Source: Streptomyces hundungensis (GTDB taxonomy: Bacteria > Actinomycetota > Actinomycetes > Streptomycetales > Streptomycetaceae). Taken from it: a stretch of 64,000 nt of DNA. The position numbers and the translations under genes are program-made. Positions 8,878 through 17,535 of the stretch are shown piece after piece; within the stretch, counting starts at the first letter, position 1, and each line of letters opens with the position of its first letter. The notes below the pieces were generated by a model. That model searched no databases. It was given only the letters and a program-made list of their open reading frames with translations, and was not told the origin of the DNA. The stretch is taken from positions 7,750,001 to 7,814,000 of the forward strand of contig NZ_CP032698.1 of NCBI RefSeq assembly GCF_003627815.1, in the 5' to 3' direction.

Positions 8878-10521
8878 ATGCCACCTGCTGTAGGCAATCC
8901 CCGCTTCGGCCGGCTGCGCCGCCACCCCGTGCTCACGGCCCTCGCGGCGCTCGTGATCCTGACCGGCCTCGTCTTCGGCGGCCGCTGGAGCTACGACCAC
9001 CTCTTCCCGCCGTCGCTGACCTGCGGCACCGGCATGACCGCGACGGGAAGCCCCCTCGCCTGCGCCGGAGTCAACGTCGACAGCGGGCCGTTCACCGACC
9101 ACGAACCCACCCGCATGCGGGAGTTGGAGAAGATGGTCAAGTCGGCCAACGACGAGGTGAAGGGTTCGTACACGAGCATCGTCCTGATGCTGGACCTGTC
9201 ACCCGTCTCCGACGTGGACACCCTGACCTACGAGTCGCTCTACCCCAACATCGAAGGCGCCCTCGCCGCCGTGTGGCGGGCCAACCACACCGCCGCCTAC
9301 GGCAGCACGCCCGCCGTCAAGCTGTACCTCGCCAACATGGGCAGCCAGTACGGCTCGTGGGAGCAGACCGTCGCCCAGCTGAAGGCACAGGCGAACAGCG
9401 AGCACATCTCGGCCGTCGTCGGCCTCGGCCAGTCCACCGACCAGACCCGCCGTGCCGCCGCGGCGATCTCCACGCAGCTGCACATCCCCATCATCGGATC
9501 CACGGTGACCGGTGACTCGATGAACCTCGACCCGGCCGATCCCACCGGCAAGAAGCAGATCGTCGACATGTTCCGGGTCTCCCCGACCAACTCGGACTCG
9601 GTGACCGCGGCCACCCAATACGTCTCCACGCTGCGGCCCGCGGTGACCTCCCTCGCCGTCGTCGCGGACAGTGTCACCGGCGACGACTACACCCAGACCC
9701 TCGCCGAGGCCGCCAAGACCAGGTTCAAGGCCCCGGGCCGCACCGTCACCGTGCTCCCGTACACCTCGCCCAGCGATCTGCCCGCCGGATCGGGCCGCCA
9801 GGCCTATCTGGTGCAGCAGTTCAACCTCATGCACGCCAACCTGTGCCAGGCCGCCCCCTCCGTCGTCTACTTCGCGGGCCGGGGCCGCGACCTGGGCGCG
9901 TTCGTGGAGAACTGGGTGCAGGGCGCGCCCTGCGGGATCGCTCAGCTGCACATCCTGGCCGGTGACGACGCCTCGGAGTCCATCCGCGACAAGGGCGTGC
10001 TGGGCGGCATCGCCTCCGGCCGGGTCACCGTCGCCTACACCTCGCTCGCCAGCCCCGACGAGTGGGGCAAGGAGTGCCCCGGCTCCGACGCCAAGCACAA
10101 CTACGATCAGTTCTGGAGCGCCTTCACCGGCCGCCCCGACCCCTGCACCGGACAGCCGTTGACCACCGACCAGGACGTGGCGCCCCTCACCTTCGACCCC
10201 GTCGACCTCGCCAGCGGCCAGGCGATGCTGACCCATGACGCGACCGTGGCCGCGATCAGCGCGGGCCGACGCGACGCGGTCGGCCTGAAGAACCCGGGCC
10301 TGGAGACCGGCATCCTGCACCAGTTCTACTGCGCCCAGATGCTGCCCGGCGCCAGCGGTTGGCTGTCGTTCGGCGCCGACGGCACCCCGGCCGGCAAGCC
10401 CACCCCCGTGGTCCAGCTCGGCTCCGACGGCACGGCCAAGACGGTCGCCCTGACCTGGCCGGACGGCGCCCCCAACCTCAGCCTGCCGCAGCGCGGCGGC
10501 AAGGGCGCACCCGGTTGCTGA
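8878..10521 (+). CDS. Membrane-tethered type-1 periplasmic-binding-fold protein (branched-chain amino acid receptor-like)
   Basis: A 547-residue protein. One hydrophobic helix near residues 18 to 38 follows basic residues and is not followed by a lipobox, so it reads as a signal anchor. The extracytoplasmic part looks like a type-1 periplasmic-binding fold (LivJ-like). ISAVVGLGQSTDQTRRAA and LHIPIIGSTVTGDSMN match the ligand-lobe blocks, and a late GWLSFGADGTPAG block is typical of this fold. No permease or ABC ATPase is nearby; the only partner is the upstream P-loop ATPase. AAGGAG sits 8 bases before the ATG. It may sense a small extracellular ligand rather than import it. A terminator follows directly. 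Confidence 0.8.
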   Translation: MPPAVGNPRFGRLRRHPVLTALAALVILTGLVFGGRWSYDHLFPPSLTCGTGMTATGSPLACAGVNVDSGPFTDHEPTRMRELEKMVKSANDEVKGSYTSIVLMLDLSPVSDVDTLTYESLYPNIEGALAAVWRANHTAAYGSTPAVKLYLANMGSQYGSWEQTVAQLKAQANSEHISAVVGLGQSTDQTRRAAAAISTQLHIPIIGSTVTGDSMNLDPADPTGKKQIVDMFRVSPTNSDSVTAATQYVSTLRPAVTSLAVVADSVTGDDYTQTLAEAAKTRFKAPGRTVTVLPYTSPSDLPAGSGRQAYLVQQFNLMHANLCQAAPSVVYFAGRGRDLGAFVENWVQGAPCGIAQLHILAGDDASESIRDKGVLGGIASGRVTVAYTSLASPDEWGKECPGSDAKHNYDQFWSAFTGRPDPCTGQPLTTDQDVAPLTFDPVDLASGQAMLTHDATVAAISAGRRDAVGLKNPGLETGILHQFYCAQMLPGASGWLSFGADGTPAGKPTPVVQLGSDGTAKTVALTWPDGAPNLSLPQRGGKGAPGC

Positions 10522-10528
10522 GCCGACC

Positions 10529-10555
10529 CCGCCCGCGGTTGTCGGGAGCGGGCGG
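10529..10555 (+). terminator. Terminator closing the ATPase/receptor pair
   Basis: An 8-bp stem (CCGCCCGC / GCGGGCGG) with an 11-base loop begins 8 bases after the stop. Confidence 0.65.
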
Positions 10556-10652
10556 CCCAATACCCGCATGAACCGCCCGCGGCACGGTATCCGAAGAGGG
10601 TGAGGCGGCGGCCGTCCGGGCCGCCGCACACTCCCCGAGGAGGTGGCTTCGC

Positions 10653-11240
10653 ATGACGGAGCCGATGAGCCGGCCGCCCACGAGCACGTCCATGACGCAC
10701 ACGTCCGAGACCCAGCCGCCCAAGAGCGGGGCCCCTATGGGCCAGAGCCCGATGAGCGGGCCGACGATGGGTTCGGCCCTGCACAAACCCGACTCGGACG
10801 AGTTCCGGGCGGACGCGGACAGTACGACCCTGGAGCCGGCCAGGAGCGGCGCGGGCGGAGCGCCCGCGACCCGCGGCCGGACCAGCATCGCCGGCGGAGT
10901 CGTGGAGAAGATCGCGGGGATGGCCGCCCGCGAGGTGCCCGGAGTCGACTCCCTGGGCAGCGGTCTCGCCCGTACGCTCGGCGCGATACGGCCGGGCCGC
11001 GCCTCCGTCACGCGCGGGGTGAAGGTCGAGGTCGGCGAGCGCCAGACCGCCATCGACCTGGAGGTCGTGGTGGAGTACGGGGTGAGCATCCCCGAGGTGG
11101 CCGCCGAGATCCGGATGAACGTGATCGGGGCCGTGGAGCGCATGACGGAGCTGGAGGTCGTCGAGGTGAACATCGCCGTCAGCGACGTCCACCTGCCGGA
11201 GGAGAGCGAGTCCGAGGCTCCCGGAACCCGGCTTCAGTAG
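10653..11240 (+). CDS. Asp23/Gls24 family envelope stress protein
   Basis: A 195-residue protein. The first 80 residues are disordered, rich in Pro, Ser, Thr and Met. Residues about 85 to 185 form an Asp23/Gls24 domain, seen in TSIAGGVVEKIAGMAAREVPGV cut into its usual parts, the middle VKVEVGERQTAIDLEVVVEYG and the end ERMTELEVVEVNIAVSDVH. Family members are abundant alkaline-shock or envelope-associated proteins, often membrane-proximal through a partner. A GAGGAGG site lies before the ATG. The next gene starts 33 bases later in the same direction, so both probably share a transcript. The precise role in Streptomyces is unknown. Confidence 0.88.
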   Translation: MTEPMSRPPTSTSMTHTSETQPPKSGAPMGQSPMSGPTMGSALHKPDSDEFRADADSTTLEPARSGAGGAPATRGRTSIAGGVVEKIAGMAAREVPGVDSLGSGLARTLGAIRPGRASVTRGVKVEVGERQTAIDLEVVVEYGVSIPEVAAEIRMNVIGAVERMTELEVVEVNIAVSDVHLPEESESEAPGTRLQ

Positions 11241-11273
11241 CATCGCCGCGACAGCGTGACGGAAGGCGGCTCG

Positions 11274-11606
11274 ATGAGCACCGAAGTGAAAGTCGGCCTG
11301 GTCCTCGGGGCCATCGCCCTCCTGGCGACGGCCGTGGTGGCGGTCGTCCTGACGGTCCGCCTGGTACGGGCCCGCAAGCTCCTCCAGGACGCCGGCATCC
11401 CCCTGACCCACAAGGCCGCCTGGTGGGGCGCGCTGCTCTATGTCCTCAGCCCGATCGACCTCCTTCCGGACCCGATCTACCTGGACGACATCGGCGTACT
11501 CCTGCTCGCCCTGCGCACCCTGCACATGGCGGCCGCCCGCGCAGGCAGCGGTGAGGAGAAGCTCGCCGTGGACCCCGCGCCGGAGCGCGGCAGCCGGACG
11601 TGGTGA
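11274..11606 (+). CDS. YkvA/DUF1232-like small membrane protein
   Basis: A 110-residue protein. Residues about 5 to 28 form a transmembrane helix (VKVGLVLGAIALLATAVVAV), then comes the DUF1232 hallmark: KAAWWGALLYVLSPIDLLPD, with the PxDLLPD box and a following IYLDDIGVLLLALR segment. The function is unknown; relatives are small inner-membrane proteins. The ATG at 11274 has GGAAGG 7 bases upstream, while a GTG at 11256 is less well placed. The gene follows the Asp23/Gls24 gene and is closed by a hairpin. Confidence 0.85.
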   Translation: MSTEVKVGLVLGAIALLATAVVAVVLTVRLVRARKLLQDAGIPLTHKAAWWGALLYVLSPIDLLPDPIYLDDIGVLLLALRTLHMAAARAGSGEEKLAVDPAPERGSRTW

Positions 11607-11630
11607 GCCGCGCGCGGACCCGGCCACCGA

Positions 11631-11661
11631 GCAGCCGGGGTGCGGCCTTGCTCCCGGCTGC
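11631..11661 (+). terminator. Terminator after the YkvA-like gene
   Basis: GCAGCCGGG and CCCGGCTGC form a perfect 9-bp stem with a 13-base loop, 24 bases after the stop. Confidence 0.65.
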
Positions 11662-11745
11662 CTAGGCCGACCCGGCGAAAGCCCGCCGTCCCGGAACCGG
11701 CAACGAAAGTTGCCACCGCCGCCCGGCGGGCGCAGGCTCCTCCGC

Positions 11746-12660
11746 ATGAGCCCACACGACGATTCCGCCCACGCCCACCCGCACGGCCATGGTCACGGTC
11801 ACCAGCACGGCGACCTCGACTGGGAGGCCATGGCGGCCCATCTGGAGAACAGCGGTGAACTCCACCTCCCGGTCCTGAGCCGGACGGCGGCCAGGCTGGG
11901 CGAGCTGCTCGGCCCCGATCGACAGGTCCGGCGCGTCCTCGACATCGGCAGCGGGCCGGGCGTCATGACCTGCGTACTCGCCGAGACCTTCACGGACGCC
12001 GAAGTGGTGGCGGTGGACGGGGCGCCCGCGCTCCTCGATCACACCCGGGGCCGCGCCGAGCGGCTCGGCGTCGGCCCGCGGGTCGCCGTACGGCATGCGG
12101 AACTGCCCGAGGGTCTGGACGCCGGGCTCGGCACGGCGGACCTGATCTGGAGCAGCAAGGCCGTGCACCACGTCGGCGATCAGCAGGGGGTGCTGGACGC
12201 GCTCGCCGGGATGTTGAACCCGGGCGGCCTGCTCGCCGTCGCGGAGGGCGGTCTACCCCCGCGGTTCCTGCCGCGCGACATCGGCACCGGCAGGCCGGGG
12301 CTCCAGGCCCGGCTCGACGCCGTCCAGGAGCACTGGTTCGAGATCATGCGGGCCGAGCTGCCCGGGAGCGTCGCCCTGGTCGAGGACTGGCCCGCGATGC
12401 TCCGCCGTGCCGGCCTCACCCAGGTCAGCAGTTTCACGCTCCTGCTCGACCTGCCCGCGCCACTCGGCGCGCCCGCCCGCGCCTTCCTGCACGCCCAGCT
12501 CATCCGTCTTCGCGAGATGATGAGCGAGTCGCTGGACACCGAAGACGTCAAGACCCTCGACCTGCTGCTCGACCCCGACGCGCCGGACGGCATCCTGCAC
12601 CGGCCCGACGCCTTCCTGCTCTCCGCCACCACGGTCCACACGGGCGTACGCCCCGTCTGA
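11746..12660 (+). CDS. Class I SAM-dependent methyltransferase with His-rich N-terminus
   Basis: A 304-residue protein. Residues 1 to 24 contain a His/Gly run (HAHPHGHGHGHQHGD) that looks metal-binding. A Rossmann methyltransferase follows: motif I is VLDIGSGPGVMT near residue 64, the acidic residue after strand 2 is VVAVDGA, and a motif IV region is DLIWSSKAVHHVGD. The C-terminal third (residues about 190 to 300) is helical and probably sets substrate choice. It transfers a methyl group from S-adenosylmethionine to an unknown acceptor. The ATG has no strong Shine-Dalgarno (GGCTCCTCCGC precedes it), so a longer product is possible, although the His-rich segment fits the true start. Confidence 0.85.
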   Translation: MSPHDDSAHAHPHGHGHGHQHGDLDWEAMAAHLENSGELHLPVLSRTAARLGELLGPDRQVRRVLDIGSGPGVMTCVLAETFTDAEVVAVDGAPALLDHTRGRAERLGVGPRVAVRHAELPEGLDAGLGTADLIWSSKAVHHVGDQQGVLDALAGMLNPGGLLAVAEGGLPPRFLPRDIGTGRPGLQARLDAVQEHWFEIMRAELPGSVALVEDWPAMLRRAGLTQVSSFTLLLDLPAPLGAPARAFLHAQLIRLREMMSESLDTEDVKTLDLLLDPDAPDGILHRPDAFLLSATTVHTGVRPV

Positions 12661-12756
12661 GGGCCGCGCCGGTTCCACCAACTCGGCTTCCCAGCAAGGC
12701 AGTTGACCCCGTCGCGTCCAGGTGGGCGTCACGCATCACGCACCGATGCCCACCCT

Positions 12757-12786
12757 CGGACGCCCGCCAACCGCCGGACGTCCGCC
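12757..12786. repeat. Two 12-bp direct repeats, 18-bp period
   Basis: CGGACGCCCGCC at 12757 and CGGACGTCCGCC at 12775 differ at one base. They sit in the 140-bp gap between two convergent genes. I see no other feature in this gap. Confidence 0.6.
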
Positions 12787-12800
12787 CATCGCCGCACCGG

Positions 12801-14207
12801 CTAGCGCTGGACGTGGCCCTTGGCGAGGTCCCACTCGCGGTGCAGGGTGCCGAGGGGAATGCGGTGCTCGATCACCGGCGTGCCGAACACCGAGAGGTGG
12901 AAGTCGAGCCGGCCACTGAGGTCGAAGCCGCCGTACACCGCCCAGGACGCGCTCGCCGACGCCTTGCCGTCGCTGGAAGCGGCCGCCTCCGCCGTGGCCT
13001 CGCCGCGCAGATACGGGGCGAAGTCCGCGGTGACGCCGACGGCCCCGTACAGGCCGACCGAGGCCTCGGCGCCGAGCACTCCCTTCACCTTTCCGGCGGC
13101 GGAGACCTTCGCGTCCACCGGCGTGCTGCGCACGGCCGACGCGCTGACCGGGGCCCAGCCCTTGCCCGCCGCGTAGCTGCCGCCGACCCGGAAGTCGCCC
13201 TTGACGTCCTGCTGGACGTCGAGGGTGACCTGACCATCGGCCTCCACCTGCACATAACAGGTGAGGTCGAGATTGACGACGACCGGCACCGGGCCCACCT
13301 GGATGACCGGGGCGCTGTGCAACTTGGCGAACGGGATCCGGCGCGGTGCCCCCGTGCTCATGGCCGCGCGGCCCTTGAGCGCCCATCGCGAGGACCAGTC
13401 ACCGCTCATGCCCAGGAAGGCCGAACTCGGGCCGACCCCACCGTTCTTGGCGCCGTCGTACGAGAACTCCACCTGGGGGGCGAGCTGGACGAAGCCGGAG
13501 ACCGACGCCGCCGCCGAGGCGGGGGCGTCCTTCGCGGTGTCCACCGCGGCGTTCACGTCGAGGCGCAGATCACCCAGCGGCAGCTTCGCGCCCTGGGGTC
13601 CGAACCGTACGCCCTGGCTCTTGGCCCAGGAGAAGGTGACGCCCTTCATCAGGGGCACCACGGTGACCGAGGCGGGATCGACCGCGACCTTGCCGTTGGC
13701 CCGGTCGTCCTTGAGGACCGAGGAAAGTGTCGTGGCGGCGGTCTTGACCTCGGTGCCCCGCTCCGTCCTGCCCACGACCTCGGTGACCTTGGCGAGCAGC
13801 CCGTCGGGGGCGCCGGGCGCCGGCGCGCTGGCGATGACATCGCCCACGGCGACGGGCTTGTCAGTGGGTTTGCCGGGCGCGGGGGAGTGGCTCGGCTTGG
13901 CGGTGTGGCCTTGGGGGGCCGCGGCTATGACGGCGTGCCCGCTCGCCCTGTCGTAGGAGGCGACCTTCAGTGAGGACTTCTCCGGCTGCCCCGCGCCGGT
14001 GCGCGTACGGGCCAGCGGTGTGGGCGCCGCCGAGCCCTGGGGTGCGGCGTTCACTTCGAGCTGCTGGGTCCCGTCGGCCGCCGACGAGGGGGTGGCCGCG
14101 CTTCCCGGCCCGGCCGCCGCGGTGGGCGGCGGCGCGGAGCAGCCCGTGCCGGCCAGCGCGAGTGCGGTCAGGCCGGGGAGCAGAAGGCGTCTGGTGAGCG
14201 TGCGCAC
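12801..14207 (-). CDS. Secreted/lipoprotein of unknown function
   Basis: A 468-residue protein. The N-terminus is an export signal (MRTLTRRLLLPGLTALALAG) followed by TGCSAP, a degenerate lipobox, so it may be a lipoprotein. A low-complexity Pro/Ala/Ser/Thr linker runs to about residue 125. The rest is beta-rich, with long alternating patterns such as VDPASVTVVPLMKGVTFSW and VVVNLDLTCYVQVEADG. No enzyme motif is visible. I do not recognise the family. It stands alone: a convergent methyltransferase lies downstream and the amidase gene lies upstream on the same strand, 113 bp away. The GTAACGTAAAGATGATC-rich 14208-14320 gap probably holds its promoter. Confidence 0.75.
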   Translation of the reverse strand: MRTLTRRLLLPGLTALALAGTGCSAPPPTAAAGPGSAATPSSAADGTQQLEVNAAPQGSAAPTPLARTRTGAGQPEKSSLKVASYDRASGHAVIAAAPQGHTAKPSHSPAPGKPTDKPVAVGDVIASAPAPGAPDGLLAKVTEVVGRTERGTEVKTAATTLSSVLKDDRANGKVAVDPASVTVVPLMKGVTFSWAKSQGVRFGPQGAKLPLGDLRLDVNAAVDTAKDAPASAAASVSGFVQLAPQVEFSYDGAKNGGVGPSSAFLGMSGDWSSRWALKGRAAMSTGAPRRIPFAKLHSAPVIQVGPVPVVVNLDLTCYVQVEADGQVTLDVQQDVKGDFRVGGSYAAGKGWAPVSASAVRSTPVDAKVSAAGKVKGVLGAEASVGLYGAVGVTADFAPYLRGEATAEAAASSDGKASASASWAVYGGFDLSGRLDFHLSVFGTPVIEHRIPLGTLHREWDLAKGHVQR

Positions 14208-14320
14208 GTAGGTGTGACCTTCGAGTTGGGGGAGTGGCCGCTACCGACAGGTAACGTAAAGATGATCATGCCATGTCCGTACGGCCCCGGTCATCTTCGA
14301 ATCCCGTCAACTCGCTTGTG

Positions 14321-15754
14321 TCACAAGGCTGTTGCAGCTTCACTCACGGTGGGCGCCGGACGCCCCGAAGGTGCCGTGCGCCGCCACGGGTGCAGGGCCT
14401 CCAACTGGGCCGCCAGATCCAGCAGTTGGTGCTCGGACCTGGGTCGTCCGACCAACTGCACGGAACCGGGGAGGCCCGAGGGCAGCGAGCCGAAAGGCAT
14501 CGTGAGGGCGGGTCGGCCGGAGAGGTTCCAGGGCGGGGTCATCGGCGAGCAGACGGTGTTGGCCAGCACATTGGCCAGCCAGCCGCGCTCGTGCCAGGCG
14601 CCGGCTGCCGGGCCCGGACGGGCCAGCGCCGGGGTGAGCAGCACGTCGTACTCGTCGAAGAACGGCTGGAGGCGCTCGTTCAGCGTCGCGCGATGGTCCG
14701 TACGGAACATGCCGAGCCGTCCTGCCAGCCGGCCGATCCGCGCGTGGCGCCGGGTGCGGGGCGCCAGCAGGCGCGGGTCGAGCCCCTCCGCGTCCTGTGC
14801 GACGCCACCGGTCCAGCGGGCCAGGACGACCGCACCGAAGGACAGCGGATAGGGCGGATGGGTGCTCGCCACGTGATGGCCCGCCCCGGACAGCGTGCGA
14901 GCGGCCCGGCGTGCGAGCCCGGCGTATGCGGTACCGACGCGGACGCCCGCGATCGGACTGCGCGTCGAGAAGGCGATGGTGAGCCGACCGGTGCGGCGGC
15001 CCGGCGCGAGGGCGCCCCCGTCGTCACCTCCGTCGGGTCCGTCCCCGCGGGAGCCCTCGACCGATTCGCCCGCGAGCACCGAGAACATCAGGCGCGCGTC
15101 GGCGGCCGTCGTCGCCAGGGGGCCGTGCTCCGACATCCCGAACCAGCCTCCGCCGAGCTCGAAGGGTATGCGCCCGGAACCCGGCTTGAGCCCGATGATC
15201 CCGCAGTGCGCGGCGGGAATGCGCAAGGAGCCCATGCCGTCGTTGCCCAGTGCGATAGGGACCAGGCCCGCCGCGACGGCCGCGGCGCTGCCCCCGGACG
15301 AGCCGCCCGCCGTACGGGTGGGATCCCAGGGGTTGCGGGCGGTGCCGTGCACCCCGTCCGTGGTGCCGAAGACACACAGCTCCGGTACATGGGTGAGCCC
15401 CACGACGACCGCGCCCGCCGCCCGGAGCCTGGCCACCGTCACATGGTCCTCGGCGGCCGGCGCGGTGGAGGTGGCCGCGGAACCGTTGCGGGTGCTCTCG
15501 CCGCGGACCGGCACATTGTCCTTGACGGCCACCGGCACACCCGCGAGCGGCAGTCGGGCCAGATCGGACCGCGCCCCCACCGCGTCCGCCTCCTCGAGCG
15601 CGGCGGCGGCGCGCACCACGCGGAACGCACCGACGCGGCCGTCCGCCTCGGCGATCCGGGCCAGGTGCTCGGCCACCACCTCCCGAGGCGTGACCTCCTT
15701 GCGTCGCACCGCCTCGGCCAACTCGACGGCGGTCCGGCCTGCCCACTTGGTCAC
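14321..15754 (-). CDS. Amidase signature family enzyme
   Basis: A 477-residue amidase. The Ser-cisSer-Lys triad is readable: Lys78 in VAVKDN, the Gly/Ser block AGGSSGGSAAAVAAG near residue 160, and the nucleophile region GNDGMGSLRIPA near residue 180, followed by CGIIGLKP. Enzymes of this family hydrolyse carboxylic amides to acid and ammonia; the substrate is not predictable (the group includes GatA-like, indoleacetamide and nylon-oligomer hydrolases). There are no gatB or gatC genes beside it, so it is not the tRNA amidotransferase. The ATG start is shortly preceded by a GGAG-like site (GAGGAGCCACC). Length is normal. Confidence 0.9.
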   Translation of the reverse strand: MTKWAGRTAVELAEAVRRKEVTPREVVAEHLARIAEADGRVGAFRVVRAAAALEEADAVGARSDLARLPLAGVPVAVKDNVPVRGESTRNGSAATSTAPAAEDHVTVARLRAAGAVVVGLTHVPELCVFGTTDGVHGTARNPWDPTRTAGGSSGGSAAAVAAGLVPIALGNDGMGSLRIPAAHCGIIGLKPGSGRIPFELGGGWFGMSEHGPLATTAADARLMFSVLAGESVEGSRGDGPDGGDDGGALAPGRRTGRLTIAFSTRSPIAGVRVGTAYAGLARRAARTLSGAGHHVASTHPPYPLSFGAVVLARWTGGVAQDAEGLDPRLLAPRTRRHARIGRLAGRLGMFRTDHRATLNERLQPFFDEYDVLLTPALARPGPAAGAWHERGWLANVLANTVCSPMTPPWNLSGRPALTMPFGSLPSGLPGSVQLVGRPRSEHQLLDLAAQLEALHPWRRTAPSGRPAPTVSEAATAL

Positions 15755-15913
15755 GGTGGCTCCTCGGTGCTGACGTGGTCACGAAGACTGAGGAGGCCAC
15801 TGTGGACGGTCGTACGCGCCCTGTCGAGAGCGCGATCTTCGAGAGCGACGCATCCACGCCAAGGCGGCTCAGGGCAAGTGCGACACCTGCCCGGCCCGGC
15901 GCACCGCCACGGT

Positions 15914-16312
15914 TCAGTTGTCGGCGGGGGCGGGGGAGTACTGCGCCGTGCCATGGCCCAGCGACCAGTCGATGGAGCTGTTCTCGGTGAGCGTGATGAA
16001 CACGTTGCGCGGTTCGGTGCCCGAGTAGGCGTGGGCGAGTTCGGCGATCCGCCGGTAAAGCGCCCGTTTCCGCTCCGGCGTCCGCCCCGCGCGCAGGGTG
16101 ATCGCCACGTACACGATGCCGTCGTCGCGCGGGATCCCGAGGTAGTCGTCGTAGCGCAGCGCGCTGCGGGTCCCGTCATGGCCCACCAGGACCTGGAACC
16201 GGTCGTTGGACGGGATGTCGAGTGTCTCCACGAGGGCTTCGTGCACGGCGCGCCCGAGCGCGTCGAGGCGCTCGCCGTCGGCGCCGAGGGCATCGATGCG
16301 GACAAACGGCAT
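15914..16312 (-). CDS. Tautomerase-superfamily protein
   Basis: A 132-residue protein that begins MPFVRIDAL. Removal of Met exposes the N-terminal proline that acts as catalytic base in 4-oxalocrotonate tautomerases and malonate semialdehyde decarboxylases. This, together with GAGAGG 7 bases upstream, fixes the start against an open upstream extension. The size (two beta-alpha-beta units) fits the larger MSAD-like subgroup. The substrate is probably an enol or oxo-acid. The gene follows the glutaminase on the same strand with a 183-bp gap holding a clear palindromic operator, so it has its own regulated promoter. Confidence 0.88.
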   Translation of the reverse strand: MPFVRIDALGADGERLDALGRAVHEALVETLDIPSNDRFQVLVGHDGTRSALRYDDYLGIPRDDGIVYVAITLRAGRTPERKRALYRRIAELAHAYSGTEPRNVFITLTENSSIDWSLGHGTAQYSPAPADN

Positions 16313-16393
16313 GGGGGTTCCTCTCTCCAGTACGTCGGCCGAGCACACCGGGCCGCGCAAGGGTGCCACGACGTCTCTGGCGGGGACAGTCAC

Positions 16394-16413
16394 TGTACAT
16401 ACTAGTAGGTACA
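16394..16413 (-). promoter_or_regulatory. 20-bp palindromic operator upstream of the tautomerase gene
   Basis: TGTACATACTAGTAGGTACA is an inverted repeat with 9 of 10 arm pairs matched (arm TGTACNTACT). It is AT-rich in GC-rich surroundings and is centred about 91 bases before the tautomerase start. It resembles a TetR- or MarR-family operator. No regulator gene lies beside it. Confidence 0.65.
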
Positions 16414-16495
16414 GAAGAGATACGCGGTCGCAGGTCCGGAATGCCTGCTGGCGCCAAGCAGTAACTCCGCAGAGTGTCAGCGATTTGACTGAGCG

Positions 16496-17413
16496 TCAGA
16501 AAACCGAAAGCCCCGTGAGGGTCGTGAAGCGGTCCAGGGCCGCCACTCCCGCCACCGAGTTGCCGCGCTCGTCCAGGCCGGGGCTCCAGACGCAGAGGGT
16601 GCAGCGGCCGGGTACGACCGCGATGATGCCGCCGCCGACGCCGCTCTTGCCGGGCAGTCCCACCCGGTGGGCGAAGTCGCCGGCCGCGTCGTAGGTGCCG
16701 CAGGTCAGCATCACCGCGTTGATCTGCTTGGCCCGGCTTCGGGTGAGCAGGGACGAACCGTCGGCGAGTATGCCGTGCCGGGCCAGGAAACCGGCGGCCC
16801 GCGCCAGGTCGGCGCAGGACGCTTCGAGGGAGCACTGGCGGATGTACTGGTCCAGGAGGTCCGGCACCGGGTTGGTGATGTTGCCGTAGGACGCCATGAA
16901 ATGGGCGAGCGCGGCGTTGCGGTCGCTGTGGGCGGCCTCGGAGGTGGCGACCTGCTCGTTGAACCCGAGCCGGTCGTTGCCGGACTCGGCCCGCAGGAAC
17001 GTGCGCAGGGTGCCGGCCGCGTCGCCGGTCAGGGTCTGGAGGCGGTCGGTGACGACGAGCGCGCCCGCGTTGATGAACGGGTTGCGCGGGATCCCCGCCT
17101 CGTACTCCAGCTGCACCAGCGAGTTGAAGGGGTTGCCCGAGGGTTCGCGCCCGACGTGCTCCCACAGCTCCTCGCCTTCCCGGGAGAGGCACAGCGCGAG
17201 GGTGAAGACCTTGGTGATGGACTGGGTGGAGAAGGGGTGCTGCCAGTCACCCACCCCGTACACGGTGCCGTCGAGTTCGGCGACGGCCATCCCGAACCGC
17301 CACGGGTCGGCCGAGGCCAGGACGGGGATGTAGTCGGCCAGGCGACCGCGGCCCGGGGTGGCGGCGATCTCGGTGGCGATGCGGTCCAGGACCGACTGGA
17401 AGGACGGGGACAC
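16496..17413 (-). CDS. glsA: Glutaminase A (serine-dependent glutaminase)
   Basis: A 305-residue protein if started at GTG 17413, where the family N-terminus SPSFQSVLDRIATEIA begins; a Shine-Dalgarno-like GGAG lies about 10 bases upstream. The fold is beta-lactamase-like. The SxxK catalytic motif is in PFSTQSITKVF near residue 65. Other conserved blocks are EYEAGIPRNPFINAGAL and NDRLGFNEQV, then GLPGKSGVGGGI near residue 260. The enzyme converts L-glutamine to L-glutamate and ammonia in the cytoplasm. It sits upstream of the tautomerase gene on the same strand with no obvious functional link. Confidence 0.93.
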   Translation of the reverse strand: MSPSFQSVLDRIATEIAATPGRGRLADYIPVLASADPWRFGMAVAELDGTVYGVGDWQHPFSTQSITKVFTLALCLSREGEELWEHVGREPSGNPFNSLVQLEYEAGIPRNPFINAGALVVTDRLQTLTGDAAGTLRTFLRAESGNDRLGFNEQVATSEAAHSDRNAALAHFMASYGNITNPVPDLLDQYIRQCSLEASCADLARAAGFLARHGILADGSSLLTRSRAKQINAVMLTCGTYDAAGDFAHRVGLPGKSGVGGGIIAVVPGRCTLCVWSPGLDERGNSVAGVAALDRFTTLTGLSVF

Positions 17414-17535
17414 GCTCAACTCGCTCCGGCTATCTGCGGCACTGCACGACCCCACCACCCTACGGCCCCGACGACACGCGTCGTACGCCGCCGCCCAGGT
17501 GGGGGGCGGCGAGTCCCCGCCCATCCCGGTGTGGG

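Noticed and set aside
6273..8936. Minus-strand 887-codon frame opposite the ATPase
   Set aside because: It is a shadow rich in Gly/Arg/Val with no domain or start; the plus-strand ATPase has a Walker motif.
14321..15754. GatA subunit of tRNA amidotransferase
   Set aside because: The amidase signature is generic, and there is no gatB or gatC neighbour; a YqeY-like gene at 47432 is unrelated in position.
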